DNA of 64,000 bases from Amoebidium appalachense (taxonomy: Eukaryota > Ichthyosporea), in NCBI GenBank assembly GCA_963693365.1, contig CAVNZM010000010.1, forward strand, positions 9,238,001 to 9,302,000. The letters are read 5' to 3'. The translations under genes were made by a program, and so were the position numbers. Each line of letters opens with the position of its first letter. The first letter of the stretch is position 1. The notes below the pieces were generated by a model. The model was not told the DNA's origin. It saw only the letters and a list, made by a program, of their open reading frames with translations, and did no database searches. Positions 52,566 to 64,000 of the stretch are shown here, piece by piece.

Positions 52566-54117
52566 GATAGAAGTGCAAGTTGCTATGTAGAGGAGTGGAG
52601 GGTGGCAGGGCAATGGGGGATCCCAAGATGGAGGACGGATGGCTGGGGGTATGGGGGGGCAGGATGTACACGGGGGGGGGAGGGGGGAGGGGGGATGGCA
52701 GGGTAGGACCGGGGGGGGGGGGGGGAGGGGAGGGGGACAGCTGTTGGTGCCAACACGGGGGCTGCAGGGGCGCAAGTACGATGCCGGGGGCACGGTGCTG
52801 TCGCTGTGGGCCAACCCCGACCCGGCCAGCAGCCTGCTGCTGGTGGTGCTGAGGGACGGCGGCCTGCGCCTGCTGGACACGGCCACGGCCACCGTGAGGG
52901 CAAAGTTGGACGGGCCCACGGCTGGTCCGTGGAACCCCGGGGGGGGTGGTGGGGGTTGATGGGTGGGTGCTGACGGGCAGGGCAGGGGGCTGGACCCACG
53001 ACGGCAGGCAGGTGGTGTACGGCACGGAGGACGGGGCCGTGCACGTGGCCGGGCTGGACCTGCAGGGGCCCAGCACCCTGTACGCGTGCGGTGCGTGCCC
53101 CACACAGCACGTGCATGGGCCCACGGGCCACCACTGACCAGTCATTGCAGAGTCCGGTGCCCCCGTGGTGTGTGCGCAGGCAGTGGGCCCTGATGCCTAC
53201 CTGGTGTTTGGCCTGGACGGGGACGGGGGGGTGGTCACGGGCAAGGTGGGTGCCAGCACGGTGGGCGGGTGTGAGTGTGGATGGGGGTGCTGAGAGGCGT
53301 GGCTGGGTGCAGCCCGGGGCAGCAAGCATGCACGGAACCTATCTGCCACCCCCGACAGACAGCAGGGACCACATGGCATGCTGCATGGCCACAGTCAAGG
53401 AGTGGTACGTCGGGAGGGGGTGAAAGGGAGGGGGGGGGGGGGGGGGGGGGGGGGGGTTACTGAGCGGGTGTTGATGATCATGGGGGGTGCAGGGGGCTGG
53501 TTCTGTACGGCAACAACAGGGATGAGAGGCCCACACACATGCTGGACACAGACGGCAAGTGGGAGCAGGTCGAGCCTGAGGGCACCCTGGTCATCCAGGT
53601 GCGCTGGGGGCTGGCCACACGTGGGTGTGTTGGGGGGGAGGGGCCAGGTGTGTGCGTGTGTTTGGGGGAGGGAGGGGGAGGGGGGGGGGGCACAGGGAGG
53701 GGGGGGGGGGGTAGAGAGGGGCACAGTGACAAAGAAGGGGGAGGGGGGAGGGGGGGGAGGCACAGGCAGGGGGCTGCTGACCGGGGCACGTGCAGGTGGG
53801 CATGGTCGACGGGCCTGACGGCAGCCAGACCGACACGTGTGTGGCCGGGCTGGCCCTGGACTACACCTACTGGGTGGGTGCCCCCTGCCTGCCCCCCTGC
53901 CGGCCCCCTGGCGGGCCACTAACGGTTCGGGCCAGGACGACCCGCGGGACCACTCTGGGGCCGAGCTGCCACGTGCGCCCATTGTGTACGTGCTGTCCAC
54001 GGCGCACGTGCTCTACTGCTTCCAGTTCAAGATGCTGCAGGGCCTGCCAGAGGTGCAGCTCACACGCCCACAGCCCCTGCCGACCAAACGCCCCCTGGCA
54101 GGTATGTGTGTGTGTGT

Positions 54118-54156
<39 letters not shown>

Positions 54157-56428
54157 ATATGTGGTGAGTTTGATGGTGGTGGTGGTGGTTGGGGGGGGGG
54201 GGGAGGACGGAAGAGCATGCACGTTGCACCTGCGGGCCCGGGCCCTGATTCGTGCAACCCACAGCACCATCATCCCCGCCAGCTTCCCCCCTGGCGGCTG
54301 TGTCGGCACCACCAGCCACAGGCTTCAAGCTGCAGCTGGGGGCCGGCCAGGCGGCCAGCGGGGGGGTGGGGGTGTTTGGGGGCACAGGCCAGGTGCTGGG
54401 CGATGCCAAGGGCAAGTCGGCCTTTGGCCAGCAGCCGGCAGGGGAGGCCAAGCCCCTGTTTGGCCAGCAGCCGGCAGGGGAGGCCAAGAGTGCATTTGGG
54501 TCCTTTGGCCAAGCAACCGGCACCAAGCCCCTTTCCTTCGGCGCGTCGTTAGGGGGGCCTGCCCAGGCCCCTGTCCAGCCAACGGGGGATGCCAAGCCCA
54601 GCATCTTTGGCCAGCAGCCGGCCGGGGAGGCCAAGCCCAGCATCTTTGGCCAGCAGCCGGCCGGGGAGGCCAAACCCAGTATCTTTGGCCAGCAGCCGGC
54701 CGGGGAGGCCAAGCCCAGCATCTTTGGCCAGCAACCGGCCGGGGAGGCCAAGCCCAGCATCTTTGGCCAGCAGCCGGCCGGGGTGGCCAAGCCCAGTATC
54801 TTTGGCCAGCAGCCGGCCGGGGGAGGCCAAGCCCAGTATCTTTGGCCAGCAGCCGGCCGGGGAGGCAAAGCCCAGCATCTTTGGCCAGCAGGCACAGGCA
54901 GAGGCCAAGCCCAGCATGTTTGGATTAGGTGGGGCGGCCCAGGCCCCTGGCCAGCCAACGGGGGAGGCCAAGCCCAGTATCTTTGGCCAGCAGCCGGCCG
55001 GGGAGGCCAAGCCCAGCATCTTTGGCCAGCAGCCGGCCGGGGAGGCCAAACCCAGCATCTTTGGCCAGCAGCCGGCCGGGGAGGCCAAGCCCAGCATCTT
55101 TGGCCAGCAGCCGGCCGGGGAGGCCAAGCCCAGCATCTTTGGCCAGCAGGCACAGGCAGAGGCCAAGCCCAGCCAGGCTGCCCCACAGCCCTGTGGCCAG
55201 CAGCCGTCAGCGGCAGGGGAGGCCAAGCAGAGTGCGTTTGGGTCCTTTGGCCAAGCAGCCGAAACCAAGCCGCTTTCCTTCGTTTTGTTGCCCGGGGCCA
55301 CCGGCCAGGCCTCTGGCCAGCAACCAGCAGGGGTGCCTAAGTCCAGCATGTTTGGCCAGCAGCCACAGGCAGAGGCCAAGCCCAGCATGTTTGGCCAGCA
55401 ACCACAGGCAGAGGCCAAGCCCATGTTTGGCCAGCAGCCACAGGCAGAGGCCAAGCCCAGCATGTTTGGCCAGCAGCCACAGGCAGAGGCCAAGCCCATG
55501 TTTGGCCAGCACCCACAGGCAGAGGCCAAGCCCAGCATGTTTGGCCAGCAGCCACAGGCAGAGGCCAAGCCCAGCATGTTTGGCCAGCAGCCACAGGCAG
55601 AGGCCAAGCCCATGTTTGGCCAGCAGGCACCCACCACACCTGCGGCTGGGTTTGGTGCAGGGCAGGGCCAGGCAGGAGATGGGCTGGGCGCTGCCAAGGT
55701 CGGCATAGCAGACAGCAAGCCTGCAGACGGCCAGCCATCGGCCAAGCCTGCAGGCCCCATGGGGTTTGGGCAGGCAGGGGCGCAGACCAAGGGGGCTGGT
55801 CTGCTGGGCCAGGGCCTGGCCCCGGCCATGGGCAGCAACCAGCCGGCGCAGAAAGACGGCCCTGCATTTGGGGCAGCCATGCCCACAGCTAGGGCCCAGC
55901 CATCGGCGGCTGGCCTGGGCCAGCAGGCTGCAGGGCCAGACCAGGCCACACAGGCCTCAGCACGGCAGCAGCCGGCACAGGGGTAGGTGTTGGGCGGGCT
56001 GCAGGGCCGGGCATGGTGGGGCTGGGGCTGACTTTGGGTGCAGGGGGGCCATCAGCCACACACAGACACTGGCCCAGCTGGAGGCAAACTGCCTGGCCGA
56101 GCTGGGGGCAGCAAAGCAGGCCATGGAGGTGGCACTCGGTGGGTGGCTGGGGGGGGGGGGGGGGGGGGGGGGGGGAGGGAGGGGGGGATGCTGAGCACAT
56201 GGGGGGTCAGGGCTGGAACGAGGCAAGGACGGGGGGCTGGTTGGGCTCAAAGGGCAGGTGACTGTGGCCACCCAGGCCACGGACGAGTGCTGTGAGCGGC
56301 TGCAGGCCCTGCAGACCAGTCAGGCCAGCCTGGCTGCAGCCGTGGCCCGGCAGGATGACGGCATGGTGGGCCTGAGACACGACCACCTGCAGCTTGCAAC
56401 ACGACTGGACATGCGCCAGGTGCGTGTG

Positions 56429-56463
<35 letters not shown>

Positions 56464-56610
56464 ATGCCTGTGTGTGCGTGTGTGCGTGTGGGTGGGTGGG
56501 TGGGTGTGGGTGGGTGTGGGTGTATGTGTGTGGGTGGGTGGGTGGGTGCAGGTGGATAGGTGGGTGTGTGTATGGATGTGTGCGTGCGTGCGTGTGTGCG
56601 TGTGGTTGTG

Positions 56611-56668
<58 letters not shown>

Positions 56669-56831
56669 TGTGTGTTTGTGTGCTGACTGGTGTGGCCCAG
56701 CACTCTGTGCCGCAACATCATCGGCGCATGGACCCCGAGCTGGTGGTGGAGAGGGACAAGCAGCGGGCAGCCCTGCAGGTGTGTTGGTGTGGGCCAGGGG
56801 GGTGGTGGTGGTGTTTTTGTTTTTTTTTTTT

Positions 56832-56891
<60 letters not shown>

Positions 56892-57903
56892 GGGTGGGTA
56901 AGGGAGGCTGTTTTTTGGCAGCCTGTTGGGGGTCATGGGAGGGTTCAGCTGTGGTCTGCTGGTTTGTGGCCTGGAGAACACGGGGTTGAAGGGGAGGGGG
57001 GGGGGGGGGGGGGGGGGCTGGCAGTGGTGCGACAATGTGTTGATGGTGGGGGGGACAGGGGGCGCTGCAGGGCATGCAGCAGCTGCAACGGCAGCTGGCC
57101 GGGCTGCAGGCCCAGGCGGCAGACGGGGCGCAGCTCAGGGGGGCCTACCTGCTGGCAGCGGCAGACAGAGACCTCAGCACAAAGGCCAGCCTGGTGGGCC
57201 AGTACCAGGCCAGGGTGGGTGCATGCCTTATGGGTTGGGTGGCTGGCCCAGCAGGCACTGACCAGGGAGCAGATCGAGCGCCTGGTGCGCGACCTGGAGC
57301 AGCTGGGCCGCAGTGCCGAGGCCATGGTACGTGCTGGCCCCCAGCCTGCACAGCCTGCGCACCCCTGCTGACCTGTGCTCCCCAGCCCCACGTGCAGGCC
57401 CCCAGCACACAGACACCCGGGCGGCTGCCCCCCGGGTCTGCGCACCGCTACAGCCGTGACCGCATGCATCGCCTGCAGGCCCACATCGAGGCCACGGCAA
57501 CCCCCAGGCAGAGGTGCAACCACCCTGCACAATGCTGACTGGCACTGGCTGGGGGAGAAAAGGCGGGAGAGGGGGGGGCACTGCTTGCTGGTTTGCTTTG
57601 CTGGCCTGTAATGGAGGATATGGGCATGAATGGGACTTGCGGACTTGGGTGTGACAGATGTGGGTAGAGCATGGTGCCTATGCAGCCGTGGAGATGAGCA
57701 ATACGGATGTTTATGTTTCTATGTGCATGTGTGATCTCACCTGTTTACCAAAATCGATTAGCTCCACCTCTAACAGGCATCTCGTTTCCCATGCACGTGC
57801 ACACAGTCAAGCGCACATCTACGCGCATGCACATGCATGCACACATACACACACGTATACACATATGCTCACAACGCACAAGCACGTACACTCGTACATG
57901 TAC

Positions 57904-57963
<60 letters not shown>

Positions 57964-60900
57964 ACACATACACACACACACACGGATGGAACGTGCAGTG
58001 TCCCTGCCAGCCCAGCCGTGGTGCGCAAGGTATGTGCCCCCCCCCCCCCCCCCCCTCCCCCCTCCCCCTTTTTTTCCTGCAACCCCTCTGACCGTGGCTT
58101 CTGCAGCTTGTCAAGTCCACCGCCAGTCCTGCGCCCCGTATGGCCCCAGCAGCCCCCCCACCGTCCTTTGCGCCCAAGGCCCTGGGGCTTGCACCCACCC
58201 CCACAGCCACAGCGTCATTGGGCTCGTCTGCCTTTGCAGCAGGGAGCATGCCCACCACCCAGCCCACCAGCCAGGCCCCCAAGGCCCCAGCGCCAGCCTC
58301 CACCCCTGCCGGGCCAGCACAGCCCAAGGCCCCCTCCAGCATGGCCTTTGCCCTGCCGCCAGCCGCAGCAGCAGGAGCTGGTGCGGGGCCCAAGGCTGGG
58401 CCGGGGCTGTCGTTTGGGGCCTTGGGCAGCCAGGCCCCAGCATCCAGCCCGTTTGGTCAGCCACCGGGCCAGGCCCCAGCCAAGAACGGCGCTGGCCTGT
58501 CCTTTGGCAGCCTGCCCACCCCCCTGCGGCAAAGGCAACAACCACGGCAGAGGCCCCAGGGCTCTCGGTTGGGGCCAAGCTCCCAGCCATGCCCCTGGGC
58601 CCTGCCCAGGCCACTGGGGGGCCGGCAAAGATGCCAGCCAGCAACCCAGCAGCTGGGGGGAGGCACCCAAGCAGGCCCCGCTTTCCTTTGGCCCACTGAA
58701 GGCCCCGGCCGGGCCTGTGGGCAGGCTGGGGCTGGGTGGTGGGGCAGCAGGCACGGGCAGTGGGTTGGGGGATCAGGGGGCTGTGGCTGGGGGCAGCAGT
58801 GGGTCGGACAGTGACGAGTTGGAGGGCCTGGAGGATGACCTGCAGCAACTGGCCAGCGTGGCAGGTAGAGGGGGGGGGAGGGGGGGGGGGAGGGAGGGGG
58901 AGGGGGGGGGGGGGGAGGAGGGAAGGGGTGCATTCAGTGGGTGCATGGGTTAGGGTGGCATGTGTACCCACACACTGGGGTGTAGGTGGAGGCCCGCAGT
59001 TGCACATGTGCATGTGATAGGCATTGGGAGGGGGGGGGGGAGGGGGGGGGGGGACATTGCGCGCACCTGCGGCTGGGTCCTGGTTTTGTGGCTGACACTG
59101 TGGCTCACAGCACCGCCGAAACCCAAGGCCCCAGCAGCCCCAGCCAGCCAGCCTGCCGCAACCCTGCCAGCCTTTGGCGCAGGCCTGACAAAGCCCCAGC
59201 CCACGGCCCCTGCTGCCGCCCCAGCCCCCACCCCAGCAGCCACCAGCCAGGCCCCAGCCACAGCTACGGCGCAGCAGGCCCCAACAGGGCCCACGAGCAT
59301 CTTTGCACAGGCCCCTGCAGCGGCAGCACCAGCAACGTCAGGGTCCCTGTTCAAGCCCACCACGGCTGCAACCACACAGGCCCCGGCACCGGCATTTGGT
59401 GCGACAACCACACAGGCCCCGAAGGCGGCATTTGGTGCGACAACCACACAGGCCCCGAAGGCGGCATTTGGTGCGACAACCACACAGGCCCCAGCATTTG
59501 GTGCGCCGACAACCACACAGGCCCCGGCCCCGGCGCCAGCATTTGGTGCGACAACCACACAGGCCCCGGCACCGGCGTTTGGTGCGACAGCAACCCAGGC
59601 CCCGGCACCGGCGTTTGGTGCGTCTATCACACAGGCCCCGGCATTTGGTGCCCAGCAGGCCCCAGCAGCACAGCAACAGCAGGGCACGGCTGCAGGTGCG
59701 GTCTTGCACGTACACAAACACATGCGCATATGCTCACACACATACACACTCATGCGCTTGCGTGTGGACACACGCACACACACATACATGCAAAAAACTG
59801 AATATGGACTGTAGACACACACGCACGCACAGGCACACGCACGCGGCACGGGCGCTGACGGTGGTTGTTACAGGCACGCACATATACACACTTACAATCA
59901 CAGGCACATACACACACATGCACTCACATACAGTCACAGGCACACACACATCTACACACACACAGTCACAGGCACACACACACATACGCACACACAGTCA
60001 CAGGCACACACACATACACACACACACAGCCACAGGCACACACACATATACACACACAGGCACAGGCACACACACACACACACACACACACAGTCACAGG
60101 CACACACACACATACACACACACAGTCACAGGCACACACACAAATACACACGCACAGCCACAGGCACACACACACATATATACACACACAGTCACAGGCA
60201 CACACACACATGCACACACACAGTCACAGGCACACACACATATACACACACACAGTCACAGGCACACACACATACACACACAGTCATAGGCACACACACA
60301 CATACGCACACACAGTCACAGGCACACACAGTCATAGGCACACACACACATACGCACACACAGTCACAGGCACACACACACATACACACACACAGTCACA
60401 GGCACACACACACATACGCACACACAGTCACAGGCACACACACACATACGCACACACAGTCACAGGCACACACAGTCACATGCACACACACACATACGCA
60501 CACACAGTCACAGGCACACACACACATACGCACACACATTCACAGGCACACACACACATACGCACACACAGTCACAGGCACATACAGTCACAGGCACACA
60601 CACACATACGCACACACAGTCACAGGCACACACACACATACGCACACACAGTCACAGGCACACACACACATACGCACACACAGTCACAGGCACACACACA
60701 TACGCACACAGTCACAGGCACACACACACATACGCACACACAGTCACAGGCACACACACATATACACACACACAGTCACAGGCACACACACATATACACA
60801 CACACAGTCACAGGCACACACACATATACACACACACAGTCACAGGCACACACACATATACACACACAGTCACAGGCACACACACATGTACACACACACA

Positions 60901-62196
60901 GTCACAGGCACACACACACTCATGCACGTGCTGATGTGGTGCTGCAGGGGGCTTTGGCGGTATGGGTAGCCTGGGGCTGGGCAGCAGCACACCCATCAAC
61001 GACCCTAACAAGAACCCCTTTGGTGGCGGCTCCATCGCTTGTAATCCCCCCCCCAACCACCGCCACGACCACCCACACAGACACACACCCAGCCAGGCCC
61101 ACAGCATGGTCACCAAATGTGCACACACACCCCTTCATGTGCATGCTGTGTGCCTGACATTCTCATAGGCCGTAACGGCCGTCTGCCCCCTGTGCCCTTG
61201 GTCTGGGCCTATCTATGGCTCACTGGCCCCTAGTCCCACCCTCATCCCTGCTGACCCGCTGCCCCCCAGCCACGGCGCCAGCGCCTCGGGACCCGTCAGC
61301 AGGCCTGATCCAGCCCCCCCGCCTGGCCGGGCCTGGCGTTGGCAGCCAGGTGTGTGCACGGGCTGGGGCCCATGTGCGTGTGGGCAACACTGACACGCAG
61401 GGCAGGCCACAGCCAGCACCGGGACCGGGTTTGGGTCTGCCTTTGGGGCCAGCCCGGCCAAGCCGGCCTTTGGCACAGCCGCCAGCCAGCCGGCCTTTGG
61501 CAACACGGGCCTAACCGCCACTCAGCCGGCATTTGGTTCCAGCGGGCTCAAGCCAGCCGCCCCCAGCCAGCCGGCATTTGGCAGCACACCGGCATTTGGG
61601 AGCTCCGGGCTGGGGGCAGCAGCCTCGGGCCAGCCGGCATTTGGGGCCAGCGGGCTGGGGGCCACGGCCCCTGGGTTTGCGGCACCCGCATTCGGCAGCA
61701 AAGCCGGTGGGTGCCTGCAGGCCATGCACAGGCCACACGTGGGGGTGGTGTGGCTGAGAGGCAGGGGGCAATGCTGATGCACACTGACTGCTGGGCTCAG
61801 GGTTCGGCGGTGGTGGGGCCTTTGGAGCAGCCCCGGCAAGGTGAGTGCATGGGGGGGCAGGGGGGGGTGATGTGGTAGATGGGTGGCCGTGCTGGTGTGG
61901 GGGCATGTGGGCAGGGTGGGTGGTGACGTGGGCATGCAGCCAGGGCAGCCAGCCAGCCACACCTGCTGGGGGCCGCCTGTTTGGCGGTGGCCAGGCCTCG
62001 GGCTTTGGCAGCTTTGCAGCAGCAGCTGGGGCTGGCGGTGGATTTGGGCAGGCTGCACAGCAACCGGGGTAAGGGGGGGGGGGGGGGGGGGGGGGGGGGG
62101 GAGAGGGTTGGCTGAATAGTGGATACCGTGTGTGGTGGTTCACTGGCACATACATACTCCTGCATCCCCCAGCCAAACACACGCACACTAACACAC

Positions 62197-62234
<38 letters not shown>

Positions 62235-62755
62235 GCACGCACCATCGCTTACTCGATCACTCACACACACACCACACACACACAAAGACACACACACACA
62301 CACAGACACACACACACATACACACACACACAGACACGCACGCACACACGAACGCACGCCCACACGACACACACACCCACACACACACACACACATACAC
62401 ACACACACACATGCTTTTTCCTCCCCTAAACACACACACAAAAAAACCCGTGCGCGCACGCGCGCAGACACGCACACTCCATCACTTGCTCAATCCCTCA
62501 CGCACGCGCGCACACGCATTCCCAAATACAGGTTCATTCAACCACTTAATGTCCTCAGGCGTCCTCTTGACGTGTGCTTTGCACTCTGCATTTTGTACAG
62601 TTGTCACCTTGTGATGTGTCGACGGTTCAGGCTGTGTACATCCTACTCTAGAACACATCCTAACCCCCCCCCCCCCCCCCCCCCCTTCCCCCTTGGCACC
62701 ACACCCAAACACACACGTACCTTACAGGCTTACAGATATACCCCCTCGCCTCTCC

Positions 62756-62812
<57 letters not shown>

Positions 62813-63475
62813 AAAAAAAAAAAAAGGAAAGAAAGGAAAAAAAAACACTCACCACCCATGCACCCACACACGTAAGCACAGACATTTGCGTCCATGCACA
62901 CGGGCACATCGTAGCATGCCCTCTCACAGTCCCTCCTACACAACCCTTACTTTCCAGCTCCCCATCAGAGACGTGCGCATACACACACACACACACACAC
63001 ACACATACTCGCGTGTGTGCATAACAGCACGTAAGGTTGTGCACATGATAGCACACACTCATCCTCTCCCACACGCACAGGCGCCGTGCACACATACACG
63101 CACACGCACACACGTGCATGCTATGCTTAATGTGGTTGATGGGCTGCAGGGGCTTTGGGGGAGGAGGAGCCTTTGGTGGTGCAGCAGCAACCCCGGGCAG
63201 GTTGGTGGGACGGGCAGGGGGATTTGATGTGTGTGTGGGTGCAGGGGCATCGTGCATGTGTGTGTGTTTGCGGGAAAACGGGTGGGCCAGGCATTGTTAT
63301 GCATGCTGCACATGTGGGTGCAGGGCGGCATTGTCATGCATGCAGGGGAGGGGGAGGGATGGCAACACAGGGGCACGTGCAAGTGTTGCCATCCCCCTGC
63401 CTGGACACCACCTGACTGGCTGCTAACACCTGCTGCAGTGGTTCCGTGCCCAGCTTCAGCAAGGGCCGCTACTGA
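50586..63475 (+). CDS. NUP214: NUP214-like FG nucleoporin, cytoplasmic face of the nuclear pore
   Basis: Twenty-seven exons; about 1884 aa after three single-base corrections (human 2090). Exons: 50586-50600, 51752-51884, 51953-52161, 52768-52924, 52986-53090, 53151-53245, 53313-53404, 53493-53598, 53796-53873, 53936-54101, 54265-55982, 56044-56138, 56253-56419, 56701-56778, 57071-57214, 57255-57326, 57386-57513, 57999-58029, 58107-58864, 59111-59695, 60948-61040, 61270-61349, 61406-61706, 61801-61840, 61949-62068, 63150-63200, 63439-63475. Order of parts: N-terminal beta-propeller (to about residue 385; [31 protein letters not shown]), FG block of [13 protein letters not shown] units, coiled coil (exons 12-17), then Pro/Ala/Thr-rich FG tail. 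[13 protein letters not shown] matches ANKNPF of human NUP214. Its propeller docks the mRNA-export helicase DDX19/Dbp5. The start has a perfect GCCACCATGG context. Exon 4/5, 12/13 and 21 borders are least sure. Confidence 0.88.
50601..51751 (+). repeat. NUP214 intron 1 with poly-C, GA and CA tracts
   Basis: Interrupted poly-C (about 50820-50922), a GAGA-rich stretch (about 51230-51400) and (CA)n (51425-51483). No coding signal inside. Confidence 0.75.
54590..55625 (+). repeat. Coding FG-repeat array of NUP214
   Basis: Tandem 39-bp codon repeats. About twelve copies encode [13 protein letters not shown], then about eight encode KP(S)[10 protein letters not shown], interrupted by FGSFGQA and PLSFG linkers. 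DNA identity between copies is very high, so the array expanded or was homogenised recently. Confidence 0.92.
59870..60925 (+). repeat. About 32-bp minisatellite in NUP214 intron 20
   Basis: Roughly 33 copies of CACAGTCACAGGCACACACA plus CACATACGCA with length variants. It ends just before CATGCACGTGCTGATG and the exon-21 acceptor. Confidence 0.92.
62757..62825 (+). repeat. Poly-C to poly-A composite tract
   Basis: About 46 C followed directly by 23 A, in NUP214 intron 25. Similar C-to-A (or T-to-G on the other strand) junctions lie at 6314-6348, 11587-11631, 17780-17836, 33526-33562 and 56820-56889. Confidence 0.9.
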
Positions 63476-63494
63476 TGAGGGTACCGGGCCAGCA

Positions 63495-63745
63495 AAATGG
63501 ACACACAGTGGCGCCAGCAAATAAAAATAGACACACAGTGGGGCCAGCAAATAGAAATAGACACACAGTGGGGCCAGCAAATAAAAATAGACACACAGTG
63601 GGGCCAGCAAATAAGAATAAACACACAGTGGGGCCAGCAAATAAGAATATACACACAGTGGGGCCAGCAAATAAGAATATATATACACACATTGGGGCCA
63701 GCAAATATACACACAGTGAGCAAATATACACACAGTGAGCAAATA
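63495..63745 (+). repeat. 30-bp minisatellite with AATAAA just after the NUP214 stop
   Basis: About seven copies of ACACACAGTGGGGCCAGCAA ATAAAAATAG, then shortened copies. AATAAA recurs in several units (first at 63520-63525), about 45 nt after the stop, so the array probably includes the poly(A) signal. Confidence 0.85.
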
Positions 63746-64000
63746 TACACATGCTGTCTACTGCCCTCCGGGCCACTGGGGCGCAGGGTGGCTGTGTGCT
63801 GTCCATCTCTGGGCCTGCACATGGGTGTCTAACCTTGCACCCACCGTTTGGCACTGCACGTCTCATGTGGTGTGTGTGTGTGCCCCGGTGCAGCGTCATG
63901 CATGCAGTGCATGTGCACGTGGCCACCATATGCATGAAGACCACACGGTGTCATGGCCTGTGGGCTGAGGCCGTCGATGGAAGCTCTTGCCAACATCGAT
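63746..64000. other. Right edge without recognised gene
   Basis: Unique GC-rich sequence with GCATGTGCACGTGGCC near 63910. No exon could be supported. Confidence 0.5.

Noticed and set aside
54549-55949. Antisense open frame of over 460 codons opposite the NUP214 FG exon
   Set aside because: It mirrors the GC-rich 39-bp repeats; the sense strand has FG periodicity, splice sites and NUP214 resemblance.

Overview
The window is nuclear DNA from an intron-rich eukaryote. Eight protein genes can be rebuilt exon by exon from splice sites, reading phase and family resemblance. Seven are shared with animals, many protists and in part plants: a RAP-domain organellar protein, a glutamate/cysteine-sulfinate-type decarboxylase, XRCC2, AAR2, 7-dehydrocholesterol reductase (DHCR7), NOP56 and NUP214. 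The eighth is a RING/TRAF-type zinc-finger protein. Exons are short and GC-rich. Introns and spacers are full of (GT)n/(CA)n, poly-G/poly-C and 26-68 bp minisatellites. The animal-type decarboxylase, DHCR7 and NUP214 fit an early holozoan or another gene-rich protist or alga. I cannot fix the lineage from sequence alone.

Layout, left to right: RAP-domain gene (+, 494-12097, 17 exons); PLP decarboxylase (+, 13412-19490, 11 exons); RING/TRAF zinc-finger gene (-, about 21049-22455); 5'-truncated non-LTR retrotransposon (-, 22985-24244); XRCC2 (-, 25378-27781, 7 exons), divergent from AAR2 (+, 28173-36426, 11 exons) over a 391 bp shared promoter; DHCR7 (-, 36861-43842, 13 exons), convergent with AAR2; NOP56 (+, 45792-49823, 9 exons); NUP214 (+, 50586-63475, 27 exons). 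No rRNA, tRNA or CRISPR was seen. The genes are unrelated housekeeping functions: organelle RNA, amino-acid decarboxylation, ubiquitin or signalling, recombination repair, spliceosome assembly, sterol synthesis, box C/D snoRNP and nuclear pore. They do not form one pathway.

The most interesting signal is in how the genes are spliced. Most introns end in a branch-site-like module, TGCTGAC or CTAAC, about 8-16 nt before the AG, usually without a polypyrimidine tract. Many introns start in (GT)n and several end in (AC)n, so their ends could pair. Several minisatellites have copied a splice site or a poly(A) signal into tandem arrays. Four coding frame breaks fall in G or C homopolymers, and restoring run length restores the frame. 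The NUP214 total becomes an exact multiple of three only after its three corrections, which points to assembly error rather than pseudogenes. All gene models are manual inferences without transcript support.
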